Positions 38,657 to 51,300 of a stretch of DNA of 64,000 bases are shown here, one piece after another. The stretch's first letter is position 1, and each line of letters begins with the position of its first letter. The stretch covers positions 62,001 to 126,000 of the forward strand of contig MU400579.1 in NCBI GenBank assembly GCA_022578965.1. The letters are read 5' to 3'. The notes under the pieces are model-generated. The model ran no database searches. It worked only from the letters and a program-made list of their open reading frames with translations, and was not told where the DNA came from. The position numbers and the translations under genes were made by a program. The stretch is from Xylaria sp. FL1777 (lineage: Eukaryota > Ascomycota > Sordariomycetes > Xylariales > Xylariaceae).

Positions 38657-39079
38657 TTTCAGATACAAATTAGCGTCGAAAATTGAAGCTTGAGGCGAAG
38701 CACCCGTGAACCTGCTGGTATATGATGTTTATGTCAAAAGGAGTTGCGATAGCGATTCTGTTAAGTAATATAATAGTGGTTGATATTTCATAAACTTGCT
38801 TGAATAGACGATTCTTGAGTAGCCCAAGACTGAAGAATACCTAAGTACCCACCTTGGTATGTACAAGGGGTAATTGACGCTAGGCCATTCTAGGTCTAGT
38901 CCATTTCTAGGCGGGGTTTCTTAGGTTTGCCGACAATTTACCAGCCCACACAAAATTACGATAGTAGATTTCTCCAGTCTGTGACTTTTCTGGAATTCTT
39001 TCTTCTTCCCTATACCTTTCAACGCGGTCGACTTCCCCATTTCCCACGACCTCACGACCTCACGACTAATTCATTCACC
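38657..39079. promoter_or_regulatory. Divergent promoter region between NCS6 and RPL8
   Basis: A 423-base gap between divergent genes whose products both serve translation. It probably acts as a shared promoter. A pyrimidine-rich stretch precedes the ribosomal protein start, as is usual for such genes. No factor site is assigned. Confidence 0.55.
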
Positions 39080-40470
39080 ATGGTAAGCTCCAGAACGTCC
39101 ATTTCGATGTGCATCGGCACTTGACCGAGCCTCGAAGAATTCCCACTTCGCGAATACGACTTCCGCCTGTTCGTCTTCGGACGCAGGTGAAGAAATGGCT
39201 TGAGCAGGCCTCGTCGTGTGCTGGAAATGCCACGCGGGGCCTGTCTCTTTAGAGTTCAAGCAAGATTTCAGTCAATAGAACACATTCACTGATCTCTTCT
39301 TTCTCCATGACCAGGCCCCCAAACCCAGCGGAAAGAAGGCCGCGCCGGCCCCATTCGGCGCGAGCAAGACCACCAAGAAGGCTCCCAAGGTAAGTGACTC
39401 TCCCCATCGCCCGCTTCCCGTCGTCGGCTGACGGTTTGTTGCCAGAACCCCCTTATCGAGAAGCGCCCCCGCAACTTCGGTATCGGCCAGGACATCCAGC
39501 CCAAGCGCAACCTCTCGCGCATGGTGAAGTGGCCTGAGTACGTCCGCCTTCAACGCCAGCGCAAGGTCCTTACCCAGCGCCTGAAGGTGCCCCCTGCGAT
39601 CGCCCAGTTCCAGTCGACTCTCGATCGCAACACCGCTGCCCAGGTACGTTAGTCTCGATGCGCATGCTGTCCGCTTGTGTTTGTCTCGAGCTTGGGGTTC
39701 TATTTCCTCGAAATAACTCTGTTCGACTTGGCAAAAGGTTTACTGACATAGGATATTACAGCTTTTCAAGCTCCTCAACAAGTACAGGCCGGAGACTAAG
39801 GCTGGTAAGTGAATCTATGACTTCAGAGTATTCCCTTGGACTCGTAAACATGATCATTAGAATATTTCTACCCATGCTTGTTTCAGTACACTCTAGCACT
39901 TCACAAGGCCTTTGGCATTAAAGCATGTACTAACTCGGCTTTACAGAGAAGAAGGAGCGATTAGTCAAGGAGGCCACCGCCGTCAAGGATGGTGGCAAGA
40001 AGGAAGATGTCAGCAAGAAGCCCTACACCGTCAAGTATGGTCTCAACCACGTTGTCGGCCTGATTGAGAACAAGAAGACCTCCCTGGTCTTGATTCCCAA
40101 TGATGTTGACCCTATTGAGTTGGTCATTTTCTTGCCCGCCCTCTGCCGCAAGTTTGGCGTGCCTTATGCTATCGTCAAGGGCAAGGCAAGACTTGGCACT
40201 GTCGTCCACAAGAAGGTTTGTTATTATGGACCTCATTTTGCATGAAATCTTTAACTAACAAATTGATAGACCGCTGCCGTCCTTGCTCTCACCGAGGTCC
40301 GCTCCGAAGACAAGACCGAGCTCTCCAAGGTCATCAGCGCCATCAAGGAGGGCTACCTAGCCAACACTGAGGCTAGCCGAAAGCAGTGGGGTGGCGGTAT
40401 CATGGGTGAGAAGGCCAACAAGCGTATTGAGAAGAAGAAGAAGGCCCTTGAATCGGCCATCAAGATCTAA
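39080..40470 (+). CDS. RPL8: 60S ribosomal protein eL8 (L8/L7a)
   Basis: Structural protein of the large cytosolic ribosomal subunit. Six exons: 39080-39082, 39315-39389, 39446-39643, 39762-39804, 39947-40215 and 40270-40470, giving 262 residues. The first exon is the ATG alone, split from the rest by a 232-base GTAAGC...CAG intron. The protein has the basic Lys-rich N-terminus, [21 protein letters not shown], and the L7Ae-type RNA-binding core with [14 protein letters not shown] and [13 protein letters not shown]. It ends in GGGIMGEK and a run of lysines. Codon choice is strongly biased to C-ending codons, as in highly expressed genes. The introns were checked by eye for a box C/D snoRNA and none was convincing. 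Confidence 0.96.
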
Positions 40471-42177
40471 ACCTGTGCGATGAGTCATGAAACGGTTAGG
40501 AGTTCTTAGCTTTGCACGGTTTTGGCGTTGGAGGGAAAATGGAATACCAACCTGTGGATTTGCACATTTACCATTCCATCCTCTGGAGCCTATGAATGAC
40601 AGTCAAAGTGAAGTTTACACTGAATGACCGAAACCTGTTAATGGGCATTCAGCCGCTGCTCTCTAACGTGTAGTTCTGCCCCATGTCCCGTGAGAGCTGG
40701 CAGGAGTCTACTCCCATCTATGCATTCAACTCGTAGTACATATTTTTGTTTTTATTTAATTTTACTACTTGACTGGATTGGGATTGCGGCGATGAATCGA
40801 GCAGGCCAACCAACCCGTATTAGATTGGAAGGGACGGGCCTGAGGGAGTTTGGCCCTAATGCAGTCCAAAACACTTAAACACCTGGCGTCGTTTCGATAT
40901 CGCTGTCAATCATTAAAGCTGAGAAAGACAGCTTGGGGGCCCCGAATTTCCCCAGATATCCGCATTAGATCTGCCGCCGTGATCTTCCAGCTGCCTTGGT
41001 TGGTAGATGTCTTGGCCATGTGTGATTGAGTCTCAATGCGTGCAGCCAACATGCACTGCACGGTCTCTCAATCTTTAAAAACGTTGATTGGGAATAGCCC
41101 AATCTAATCGTGTAGGCCAAAATAGAAGCTTTTGACGATAAATAAGCGCGCAGCTCGCTTACTCGTTGATATGTGCATGTGTAATATTGAACATGCTGGG
41201 GCGTATCTGATCCTGTTTCTGCATTGGGCAGGTCTTCCCGATTGATACGAAGTATACATGTGTCTACCGCCTTTTCCCTGCCATCTTTCCCGCATGGAGG
41301 ACTTCTAACATGTTTCATCCTGGCTAGATAGGCCTTGTTACTCATGGATGTCAGTAAGTATGTGTTACCTTGAACACATAAACCCGGCCTGCCGGACATT
41401 ACTACTTGCCATTCATAGATACGGCGTCGGAGTGGTGGCGCGGGGAGAATGGTCCTGATATCCCCCCCTTGAGAGATGTCCAGTTACATAGAGTTTGTTC
41501 ATGTACTCTCTTTGCATCGTATTAAAGAAATGCCATATTGATCAGCAATCTTTCATCAGCAACACGTGTGGGAACATTCTTCGCCGTCGAGATACGTAAA
41601 CCTACTTACCGCTCTTAATAAGCTTCACTTTGATCTAGCGCCACCCTCTTATGCCGCCCCCTCCTCCCAAGTCCGAGATAGGTGTCCAGAACTCAGCTCT
41701 ACCAGCACTAGCTGCATTTTGGAGTTGAGGCATTTGCTCGATAGATTGACCCGGCGGAAGGTGATCTTATCCCCAGACGGAACGTACGAGTCGGACACCC
41801 TACCAGCAATTGGATCTCGGTATTCCCCGGACATCAGCTCTCAGGAGCCTGCCGACTACCTGAGTTTAATCGCTCACTGTTGGCTGTTTGTGGCACTACA
41901 CCTTCGGCCTATCTGTTCAGTTGTGGCAGAGACCAATAAATATTATACTTCTCTAAACCCACGCTACATTCATTCAAGCATGCCCCACCATCGTGAGTTA
42001 ATGAGCAAGCTCTCTTCACCACCCCCCGGCAACGCTTGGTGTCCCGCGCCATAGGACGCCAAGCATAAGAGATAAAGATAGCCCCAGCCAAACGAGGGTC
42101 AGCCAGCTCTATGCCCACATAAACACCGTCGAGAGATCCTGAAGTCGCGTCGAAAGTCACAGGTTGCATCGCTTACC
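40471..42177. other. Intergenic region before the carbonic anhydrase gene
   Basis: About 1.7 kb. The first 300 bases are probably the eL8 3' untranslated region. An open frame at 41566-42054 on + has no ATG start and no recognisable domain. No other gene is seen. The last part may be a leader of the carbonic anhydrase gene. Confidence 0.5.
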
Positions 42178-43063
42178 ATGGGTATTTCAGAGGACTCGTT
42201 CGTCTTTGCTCTCAGCTCCAATCGGGCTTGGGCTGGATATAAAGCCCACCAGAACCCCGATTTCTTCCCGAGACTAGCGATGGGACAGTCGCCCGAGATT
42301 CGTGAGTACAGCTCTCATCCGAGCCCCCACGAGGATTTAAGTTTGGATTGCCGATGCCTCCTGTCCGTCCGATAACGTATCTTGGAGACCTCGTCTGCGA
42401 GGCACAGTTTTAAATTTGTCATCCGCTATCACTTGCTAGAGTGACGGGGTTTGGCGGTGTACTGACTGACAATTGGGACCCTCACCTACAGTATGGCTTG
42501 GCTGTTCCGACTCTCGCTGCCCTGAAACGACGATCCTCGGCCTGCAGCCTGGCGACGTCTTCGTTCACCGCAACATCGCTAACATCATCTCACCCACCGA
42601 CATCAACACCTCGGCCGTCATCGAATACGCAGTCGACCAGCTCAAGGTGAAGCATGTGATGCTGTGCGGGCACTCGGCATGCGGCGGCGCGGCAGCAGCG
42701 CTCAGCGACCAGCGCGTGGGGGGCGTCCTGGACACCTGGCTGACTCCGCTCAAGGCCATCCGAAACGCAAACCAGGAGGAGCTGATGGCGATCGCGGACG
42801 AGAAGGCCCGGGTTCTCCGCATCGCCGAGATGAACGTCGAGGCGGGCATCAAGGTGCTCATGGCCAACATGACGATCCAGGAAGCCATCCGGGACAGAGG
42901 ACTGCAGGTCCACAGCACACTGTTCGACATCGCCTCGGGACGGATCCGCGACCTGGGATTCGGTACGGCCAAGTGCGCCCCCGCCCACGAAGCCGAGATT
43001 GTGCGAGGCAATCACGGTATGATTGTGTTTAGGAGCGATGGCGCCAGCATGCACGTCCAGTAA
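42178..43063 (+). CDS. Beta-class carbonic anhydrase
   Basis: Zinc enzyme converting CO2 and water to bicarbonate. Exons 42178-42301 and 42492-43063 join over a 190-base intron (GTGAGT...CAG), giving 231 residues; the join restores PEI|LWLGCSDSR. Zinc ligands C46, H102 and C105 are in place, with the catalytic Asp48-Arg50 pair in CSDSR and the HSACGG segment. There is no obvious targeting peptide, so a cytosolic enzyme is likely. Fungi often have several paralogs and the one represented here cannot be named. The second exon is rich in G+C at third positions, unlike the A+T-rich flanks. Confidence 0.95.
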
Positions 43064-44058
43064 AGGACGATATGGGAGGTTTTTTTTTTTTCGTTTTCAT
43101 TTTGGATCATGGCGGAATTTTGTGGCGATTTCAACACATTGCAGACCACATTTGACCCGAGTCACTTGACTTGGCGGGTCTGCTGTCGAGCACGTTAGAG
43201 CATTGGAGCTTGGAGCGATCGGATAACACGGTCGGGAGAGATCGTGTCATTTATATACATATACAGCCTGACTGGGTAGGCCATTTTTGATGTTCAACGC
43301 CACCTCAAGGCGCAAATTTCTTGTCTATGCTAGGATCCCTAGTCATCCGAATACTAGGGCGCGAAAAAGAGATGTTCATATTTCCACTATCCATCGGGTA
43401 TGATCGGGTGTGATCGTGTGCCGCCTTTGAAGACCGACAACGGTATTTATTCCGACATTCAGAAAAAATGGGGGCTTTTTTGGAGTGATGTCAAAAGTAG
43501 CTCGTGGGCTCCATCATCGTTGATCTGATAAGTATTAATGATGCTATACGTGCAACAGATCAAATTTACGCAGCGCAGTACCTATAAAACCCCGCCATCT
43601 CACGTCATGCTTCGTCTATCTACAGCAGCTCTCATTCGTGACGCTTAATACTCACTGGTCAGTTTCAAATTCTGCAGTAGGGGACCGCGGGGTAGCTTCA
43701 AAAATTATAGTGCCTAATAGCAGTCAAAACTCGTGGGGCTCTGCCTAGATAAACTACCTAGCTCGACAGACTAAATATGGGGACAGAAGCTCCCTGAACT
43801 TTCCTTCTTCTACAATGTCGGACTTTGATTCACTTAAGCATCATTTACCTAGTATATACAATTATCTTCATCCGAGAGACACTGCTCTATCTCTTTTTCT
43901 ATATTTATACAAAGGTTGTGATCAAAGACCAATACCTCCCATGATCCCACGATCCGCACACGACACAGGACGGACTCGTTTCCCCTCTCGTATTTCTGGC
44001 TCGATTGACCGTCCATAACCAAGACAATCGAAACAGCGGAGAGCTAAAATAGACATCA
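43064..44058. other. Intergenic region
   Basis: About 1 kb of A+T-rich sequence between two + strand genes, with a run of 12 T just after the carbonic anhydrase stop. No gene or RNA was recognised. It should contain the promoter of the cyclodeaminase-family gene. Confidence 0.55.
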
Positions 44059-45747
44059 ATGTCCCTCACCATATTGTCCGATGAGGTCATCTGCGCCTTA
44101 CTCGAGAACCTCAGCCGTGAAGAGGCCGAGAGCTTTCAGGATGCGCTGAAGAGTGCCCTCCACGAGTATTCGACGGGGACGCAAGCGATCAGCGAGAGCT
44201 TATATAACCAGCCGGCGCGGACCTCCACTTATTCGGAGCGTACCGGAGCGACGACATTGTTCATGCCTTCGAGTAGTCCGGTCGGGACTGGCATCAAAGG
44301 TCCGTCATTTAATCAGAACAGTCGGGCAAAACGAACAACAAACAAAAACACCCCAGGATGTATATATATTCATAGCTAACAGCAATCGTCTGATACAGTC
44401 GTAACCGTCTCCTCGCCGCACGCAGACCCCTCGCTCCCTACGATCCGTCCCACGGGCTCGTTAACGCTATACTCGCCCGAAGGCAACCCAGTCGGATTCC
44501 TACACGCACAGACCCTGACAGCGTTCCGCACGGCGCTAGCATCGGCGACACTCCTAACGAAGCGCACAACAGTACGGACCCTGACGGTGTTCGGCGCGGG
44601 GCTGCAGGCATACTGGCACATCCGGGTAGCGCTGGCGCAGCGCGGGGCGACGATCCGGACGGTGAACATCATCAACCGGTCCTTCAGCGAGAACGCGCGG
44701 ACGATCCTCAAGCGGTTCTACGCCGTGCCGCTGGAGGTGAAAGAGCGCGAGGGCTGGCCTCAGGCGCAGTTCAGCGTCCTCACGCCCGGCTATGGCGAGT
44801 ACGGCCGTCTGCAGAAGGAACACATCCGCGACGCCGATGTCATCTATTGCTGCACGCCGAGCACCGAGGAGCTCTTCGACGCCGCCATCCTCACGAGCCA
44901 TGAGGGCAGGAAGAAGGGCAGGCTGATCGTTGCTGTTGGCAGCTATACCAAAGATATGCGTGAGCTGCCGCGCGAGTTGCTCGAGCAAGCTACGCGACCC
45001 CATCAGCATGGTCACCTCCACTATCATAAGCACGCTACTGAGGGAGGAGTGGTTGTGGTCGACTCGCTCGATGGTGCGCTGAAGGAGGCTGGCGAGATCA
45101 TTGATGCTGGTTTGGGGCCTAAGCAGCTTGTCGAGTGAGTCACTGTCTCCTTTCTTTCGCCATTTTATTGTTCTCGTGCACGATTCCCTTACCACACCCT
45201 CTTTCCTTAAAAGTTACCCCTATTATGTTGAAATACCGCACCACACCCGTCCGAATTTTTTATACTAACAAGTAAATCAAGACTAGGAGAGCTCATAATG
45301 ATCAAGCGTCTGGCGCGAGAAGAAGAGGACTCGTCCTCGCGGTTGTCAGTAGAGACAGACTCGCTCTCGGAGTCCATGGACTTCTTGTCGTCACAGAGCT
45401 CCGCCATGTCCTCCGTCTACGGCGACAACTCGGCGAGCAGCAGCATCAAGCGGTCGTCGTCGCACAGCCCGTCGCGCGGCAGCTCCCTCCGGGCTTCGAG
45501 CCCCAGTGGCTTCCACCTGCCGTCGCTCCGGCACCACAAGCGCACGGGAAGCCACCGGTCCGCGGCCGAGGACAAGGAACGCCAGCGGAAGCGCGATGAC
45601 CATCTCGCGCGCTGGCTCGCCTCCGGCAACGTCATCTATAAGAGCGTTGGCCTCGGCCTCATGGATCTCGTCGTTGGGCACGAAGTCGTCGCGCTGGCCA
45701 ACGCGAAGGACGTCGGGGCGCGCGTGGAGAATTTCTCCCCGGCCTGA
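44059..45747 (+). CDS. Ornithine cyclodeaminase / mu-crystallin family protein
   Basis: Member of the NAD(P)-binding ornithine cyclodeaminase/mu-crystallin group, which includes amino-acid cyclodeaminases and imine reductases; the substrate is unknown. Exons 44059-44299, 44399-45134 and 45282-45747 give 480 residues. Evidence: TGSLTLYSPEGNPVGFLHAQTLTAFRT is split here as a beta-strand region followed by RTALASATLL, the Rossmann motif VFGAGLQAYWH, DADVIYCCTPSTEELFD, and the closing GNVIYKSVGLGLMDLVVG typical of the family. Between MIKRLAREEED and the closing segment there is an insert of about 90 residues, rich in Ser, His and Arg, not found in bacterial enzymes. The acceptor at 45281 (CAAG) is the only one that keeps the frame; a nearer TAG at 45286 does not. 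Confidence 0.87.
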
Positions 45748-46898
45748 TGGTGCTGACGCCAGTTTGGACAGACGATGATGAGGATGAGGACGAGGATGCT
45801 GGCGATTGTCTATGACGTCTTGGTCTACGGTTCACGGCAAGGTATGCCTCATACAGCCTACCTGCCTGCCCGACCCGCTCCTCATATCCCTCGAATGCGG
45901 CTATGGTCTTGCCGTAGGTGACAGTAGGCTGTCGATTACTGTAGAGCTGTAGCAGGGGTATTCGACATGTTCGGCGCCTGTGGAAAGGAGACTATTCGTT
46001 TACGTCCAACGCAGGATTCGACTTCGAGAGCTGAAGACGATCTTTCCGTCACTCGAGAGAGAGTATGGCAACGGCGTAAAATATAGTGCAAGGCAATAGT
46101 CTAAGGGATTAGAAACGAGGTTGAAGAACCCGGTTGCCTCGGACAATTAAGCATACATTAAGACGTGGTAACACCATACTGCTCGTTAGTTGGTAGTGAA
46201 TGTGGGTGCCCAGCATACCACCAAAATGTTTGCTAGCTTCCCCCCTCCATTACAGACCATATAGGCCTCGATATGTGCGCCTTCCATTAACAGACGTTCC
46301 CGCAAACTCCCTCGGTGGTGCAGTGGTAAAGTAGTCGGCAGGACAAACCCTTGTGTCAGAGGCAGGGCCATAGGCATTCAAGGGCTTTCCGGTCCAGGGA
46401 TATTGAGTACGCCTTAAGCCCTGCGATTCTTTTTTTCACAATTTTGAGGTTGACTGTTCGAATATTGGACAAGCTGCGTTTTAACGCCCCTTTTTATCAA
46501 GTAGCTCAAGTGCTTAAGTCCACACTGCCTTCACTACATGCGGCCGGTGACTGATGAACGGCTATGTAGTGTATTTATCATACGATTTTTTAAAGGCCAT
46601 GCGAGAAAGAATAATGTACAATACCTGCGGAGATATTATATATATCCCGAAATGACTAGCTTCTCAAGAAAGAAGCCAATTATTCACACCTGCGTTAGAG
46701 TTTTTGAGCTTGATAACTTGCGCGCACAAGTCCAGTAAGAGGTATCGACTATCATTGATATTTACTTTGATCCCTATATGAACAGATAAGATACAGGTTC
46801 AAATCAGATTTGACTCAATGGGTCGTAGTCTCATTTCTATCTACTAGTCCTACACGGTTTCCTCGGCTGTAAATTTTTTTTGGTACATGTTCCCCCGT
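45748..46898. other. Convergent intergenic region
   Basis: About 1.15 kb between convergent stops. It should hold two 3' untranslated regions. A tRNA-like fragment near 46.31 kb has only the first half of a tRNA pattern. No gene is supported. Confidence 0.5.
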
Positions 46899-48390
46899 TT
46901 ATTCAGCAACCCACACAGCCGCCATGCCCATGCCAGTACCAATGCACATGCTCGTAACACCGACCTTCTCGCCGCGCCTCTTCAGCTCGTAGAGCAGCGT
47001 GCTCACCTGCCGGGCGCCCGTGCAGCCCAGGGGATGGCCGAAGGCGATGGCGCCGCCCTTGGGGTTGATCTTCTCCATGGGGAGGCCGAGCTCGTTGGCG
47101 CACCACAGGCACTGCGAGGCGAAGGCCTCGTTGATCTCGAAGATGTCGACGTCGTCCTTCGTCAGGCTCGTGCGCTCGAAGACCTTGGGGATGGCCTTCC
47201 AGGGCCCGATGCCCATGAGCAGCGGCTTGACGCCGACCACGGAGGCCGCGACGAACTTGCCCAGGATCGTCTGCCCGAGGCGCTCGGCCGTGCTGCGCTT
47301 CATCAGCAGCACGGCGGCGGCGCCGTCGCTGATCTGCGAGGCGTTGCCCGCGTGGATGCTGCCGTCCTTGGCGAAGGCCGGCCGTATCTTGCCCAGGGAC
47401 TCGGCTGTGATGCCGGGGCGCACGCCGTCGTCCTTCGTCACGGTCACCTCGCGGGTTTCGCCCGACTTCGGGTCCTCGAACTTGACGGTTAGAGGGTGGA
47501 TCTCCTCGTTGAAGAGGCCGGCTTCTTGCGCCTTGAGCGCCTTTTGATACGAGGATGCCGCGAAGGCGTCTTGGTCGGCACGGCTAATCTTGCGGTCCTT
47601 GGCCATGTCTTCTGACAGGACACCCATTGGTACTTTGCAGTTCGCGGACTCGGGGTGCGATTCGAGGAGTTCGGAGAACTCTGTTACAGCCGCAGGGCTG
47701 GGGTGAATATTGTTAGCCACTACAGTTCATGGCGATAGGCATAGTTTGAGGTGCAGAGTGCAGCAAGATAAGCATGTAGCAAGGTGCCGTGGGGAATATG
47801 GAGACAGGGAAACATAACATACCCATATTGCGTACTCATACTCTCGACACCGGCGCCGATACCAATCTCAATCATGCCAGTGCGGATCTGGTTAGCGACG
47901 TCGACACAGGCCTGAAGACCAGACGAGCATTGACGGTTGAGGGTCCGCACAGCCGTGGTCTCGGGAAGCCCGGCAACAAGAGCAGCAGCACGCATCTCAG
48001 TAGCACCGCCGCCCGGTGCCAGCACTTCGCCCACGCACACATCTTCTACTAGCGCCGGGTCGATATTAGAGCGTGTGAGTATACCCTTCAGAGCACCAGC
48101 CATCAAATCCGCTGCCGCCGTGTCCTTGAATGCACCCTTGCCGCCTTTGGTGAAGGCTGTGCGCAGACATGCTGTTACGACGATCTAAAGACGTAATACT
48201 TTGATTAGCTTCACTACTCCTGTGGTTTCGGGTTTACGACGAGTGATTTTTTTTTCGGGGAGGGCGTGGTAGGATAGGTTGTCGAGTGATCACATACATC
48301 ATCAGCATTCTTCTGGAGGATCTTGTCGCGCGCGGACTTGGATCCAGAGAGATGGCTGGAGAGCTGCGATAATCTATCGATGGCTGCCAT
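46899..48390 (-). CDS. POT1: Peroxisomal 3-ketoacyl-CoA thiolase
   Basis: Last enzyme of fatty-acid beta-oxidation: splits 3-ketoacyl-CoA with CoA to acetyl-CoA and a shortened acyl-CoA. Exons on minus are 48390-48298, 48184-47823 and 47697-46899, giving 417 residues, the same length as yeast Pot1. The N-terminus carries a PTS2 peroxisomal signal: Arg6-Leu7, five residues, His13-Leu14. Catalytic residues: Cys117 in NRQCSSG, His373 in GHPLG, and Cys403 in CIGTG. The second intron runs into a CCCAG acceptor that restores QYG|PAAVTEFSELL; reading from the apparent Val-Ala-Asn-Asn start instead would add non-conserved residues. Exon 3 is G+C-rich at third positions. Confidence 0.95.
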
Positions 48391-51300
48391 TATGAATTAT
48401 TGTCAGTTATAAGTTCCGTCCTCAAAAGTTTTGTTGCCTTGTTTCCAATGAGAGAGCGTAGAGCGCGGAGAGCAGGAAGTGTATATGGAAGTGTAGCAAT
48501 GAGGAAATAAAGACTTACCACTCATCTTCCTGTTTATAGCGTCCAGGTGGTCCACAAATACAACGGGGTAGGTTTATATCCGCGGGTATTCCAACAAACA
48601 ATTTCTCTTTCTCGTTAAAAGTGTAGGCTTGCTGCGTTGATGTGTAGGTGTAGGTGTAGGCGGTCAGTTGTATGGAATTATGGTATTCAAGAGGAATGAG
48701 TACTAACAAAGCTACGAAGGTCATCGGTTTCCTGAACCTCGGGACATGCCCAGCTTGGTTAGTGCATCATTGCAATGCGCTAACGACAGTGCATTGCGGA
48801 GGTGCGGTAACGCTGATGTCAGGAGTGCCTCCACTATCCGCCGAGGTATGAGAAACACGGCATATCATTGGTCAAAGTCAATAGCCTACAGTAGCATCGG
48901 TATTCGGATGGGGCTCTTCACATGCCAGAGATGCAGAGATGGCCGCCGCTGACTTGCGCTCCCAACCGTCTCAATCCGGTGGCCAATGGCACGTGGCCGT
49001 CGAGGTCGCGAGCTTGAGCACATCGAGATGGCTTTAACTTTGTTCCGTTTGGAGCTGCTTAGTTGAAAACTGACTAAGAAGCCCCCAAATCACACGAATC
49101 GTAATGATTTCTTTACAACGATTAGCAACTCCTAAATATAGACGTATATAAGAAGTCGACGTAAGTAGCAAGCAATTATACATAAAGACTTCAGGGTATT
49201 AGATGTATTGACCTTAGCCATATATCTTCCGCCTGCACGCACCACGTACGCAACTTAAGCAGAAACTGGGATCAAGGCAACAATCTCGAGATCTCATCGA
49301 TACAAGCTCATAGATACGAATAGTTGGCGAACGTTGAGCTTTTGATTTTCTCACCAAGTTGAAAAGACGACCGAACTGCTTTTGTTAGCCCGCAAAAGCG
49401 AAAGCACCGAAAGAGCTAGAGAGTGTAGCGCTAATAGTGTTACTAGTCGTATTGCTATCTGTGAGACGGAATAGTTATTCTCATCGCATAATAGAACGAC
49501 TACTACCTAGATCAAGTGAAAAGGTGGGTGACGAAGCTCGAACAAGGGAAAACTATGGCCACGCGGCCCAGCTGAGTTGGTTGAGTCCCTACTGTCGTAG
49601 TCATCGTTAGTTCATTGTCGACTCCAACAGTATATTTCCCCCAGTTCCCATCACCAGTCCTGTCACTAATTTAGATCTATGAGGCGGCAACCGTCGTGAC
49701 ACATTGCTGCACTTTACTATATTTCGAATCGCATTTAAAAGCGGTTAGTTGGTAGAATGTTTGATTGCATCGGTAGCAGTGTAGATGTTAGAGAGTTTGG
49801 CGATAGTGAATCCCGAGTGACGGGATAGGCGATGACGAGTGAGTCGACAGCCGACCACAGAGCCTTTTGAGTAATTAGTATCAAGTCCGATCAGACGTCA
49901 AAGAATTCTCGCCCAGTATACTAGGAGACATGAACTTGTCCTTTTAATGTCACTTGAGTGAGTGATCATAGAAGATGAAGCTGTATATATACACATATCA
50001 TTGTGAGAAAACCAAAGTGACACCTTACTGTCTTAGTTCCAATGATTTACTGCGTAGTAGGCAAGGGGTACTAGGCTTGAGGCGTATGCCCAGATACTTC
50101 TACACCAACCACACTAATTACATTATTTCGCCGCCCAGTTACAAGTAGGCTATAAACCATTCTCATTTCACCGGCATTGCCGGATCATCCCGATGGGTTG
50201 CTGTGTAATTGATAATTACAACAAGGGCTTGACTAAAGGCTTGCGTAATATGCTGGATTTAGCGATAACATTTTAAAGTGCGAAAACCGGCCTTACACTC
50301 AATACACTACTGCCTAAAGCTATATATACACCAAGTCACCTAACCCAGCTTAAGCTGAAGCCGACTACTCCTTCTCCCATCTTACGTCGTATTCTAAGCG
50401 AGGGCTGAACAGATAGGCCCGAGATTATTCCGTATAAACATTGCAAGTCCGGGAATTCCCTGTCGCATAACAGATGATATAATACTGTGGCTTTCCGTTC
50501 GATACCGAATATTTATGCAGGCATGTTTGTTCTTGGCTGATGGTGCACCGGATTTGTCTGGTCTAAGTTCAAGCTACAAACGGCATAGCGTACTGTATAT
50601 AGGATTCCTACTACTATTCAAGATGGTAAAACCCGTTGATCAAGTGGAGCAATAGCTGTTCTTTAATATTTGACGAACCCCAAAAAAATCGCAACACTAG
50701 TCGTGTCTTGTATACAAAGATGACGATGCTGAGTCAAACTCTGGGAAATTAGTAATAGCTAGAAGTCTTCCACTTCGGAGAGTGTCACTGGTAGGACTGC
50801 TGCAGGAAGGGCATTTTCAAATCCAACTTCCTGAATGATATGCATTGTCCTTCAGCAATGTATTTTTAGGGAAGAAAAAGAAAAAGACAAGAGAGAAAAC
50901 GGATCATCGTACATATAGTGATGTAAGATCGGACTCATCGGTTATTAATATCATTAGGGTCGTTTTGCAGCCAATGCTTCAAAACGTAAACGAAATCCTA
51001 ATAATAATAAGTTAAGCATGCGTAGCATACGCAACAAGGAGCTTTTCGTTCCCGAGATCCTAAATCTAGTGGTATTGAATCCTTCCCTATATCCTAAGTG
51101 TAGTGGTACCTATTATAATCCTTCACAGGGGCCAACTAAGCAAAGCCACATACTGTGGGGACAGGGTAGCGGCTTTGTCTCTCTTCCCTTTCAACCTTTT
51201 CTTTTCTCGTGTCTCTCTTATGTAAGGATTGATTGTGAACATAGATTGGTGGATGGTGATATGATTGCTGTGCATATCCGATCTCAGGGGCATGTCTTGT

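Noticed and set aside
41566..42054. Open frame of 162 codons on + before the carbonic anhydrase
   Set aside because: It begins with GTG, has no domain and no good intron; probably leader or spacer.
44554..45195. Open frame of 213 codons on - opposite the cyclodeaminase-family gene
   Set aside because: Mirror frame caused by high G+C at third codon positions of the real gene.
46311..46370. tRNA-like sequence (TCGGTGGTGCAGTGG)
   Set aside because: Resembles the first half of a tRNA-Gly, but there is no B box or matching 3' half.
46887..47547. Long open frames on + opposite the thiolase
   Set aside because: Antisense to conserved thiolase motifs and caused by G+C-rich codons.
49560..49630. 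tRNA-like sequence (CAGCTGAGTTGGTTGAGT ... GTCGACTCC)
   Set aside because: A- and B-box-like pieces are present but no acceptor or T stem can be paired; at most a degenerate remnant.
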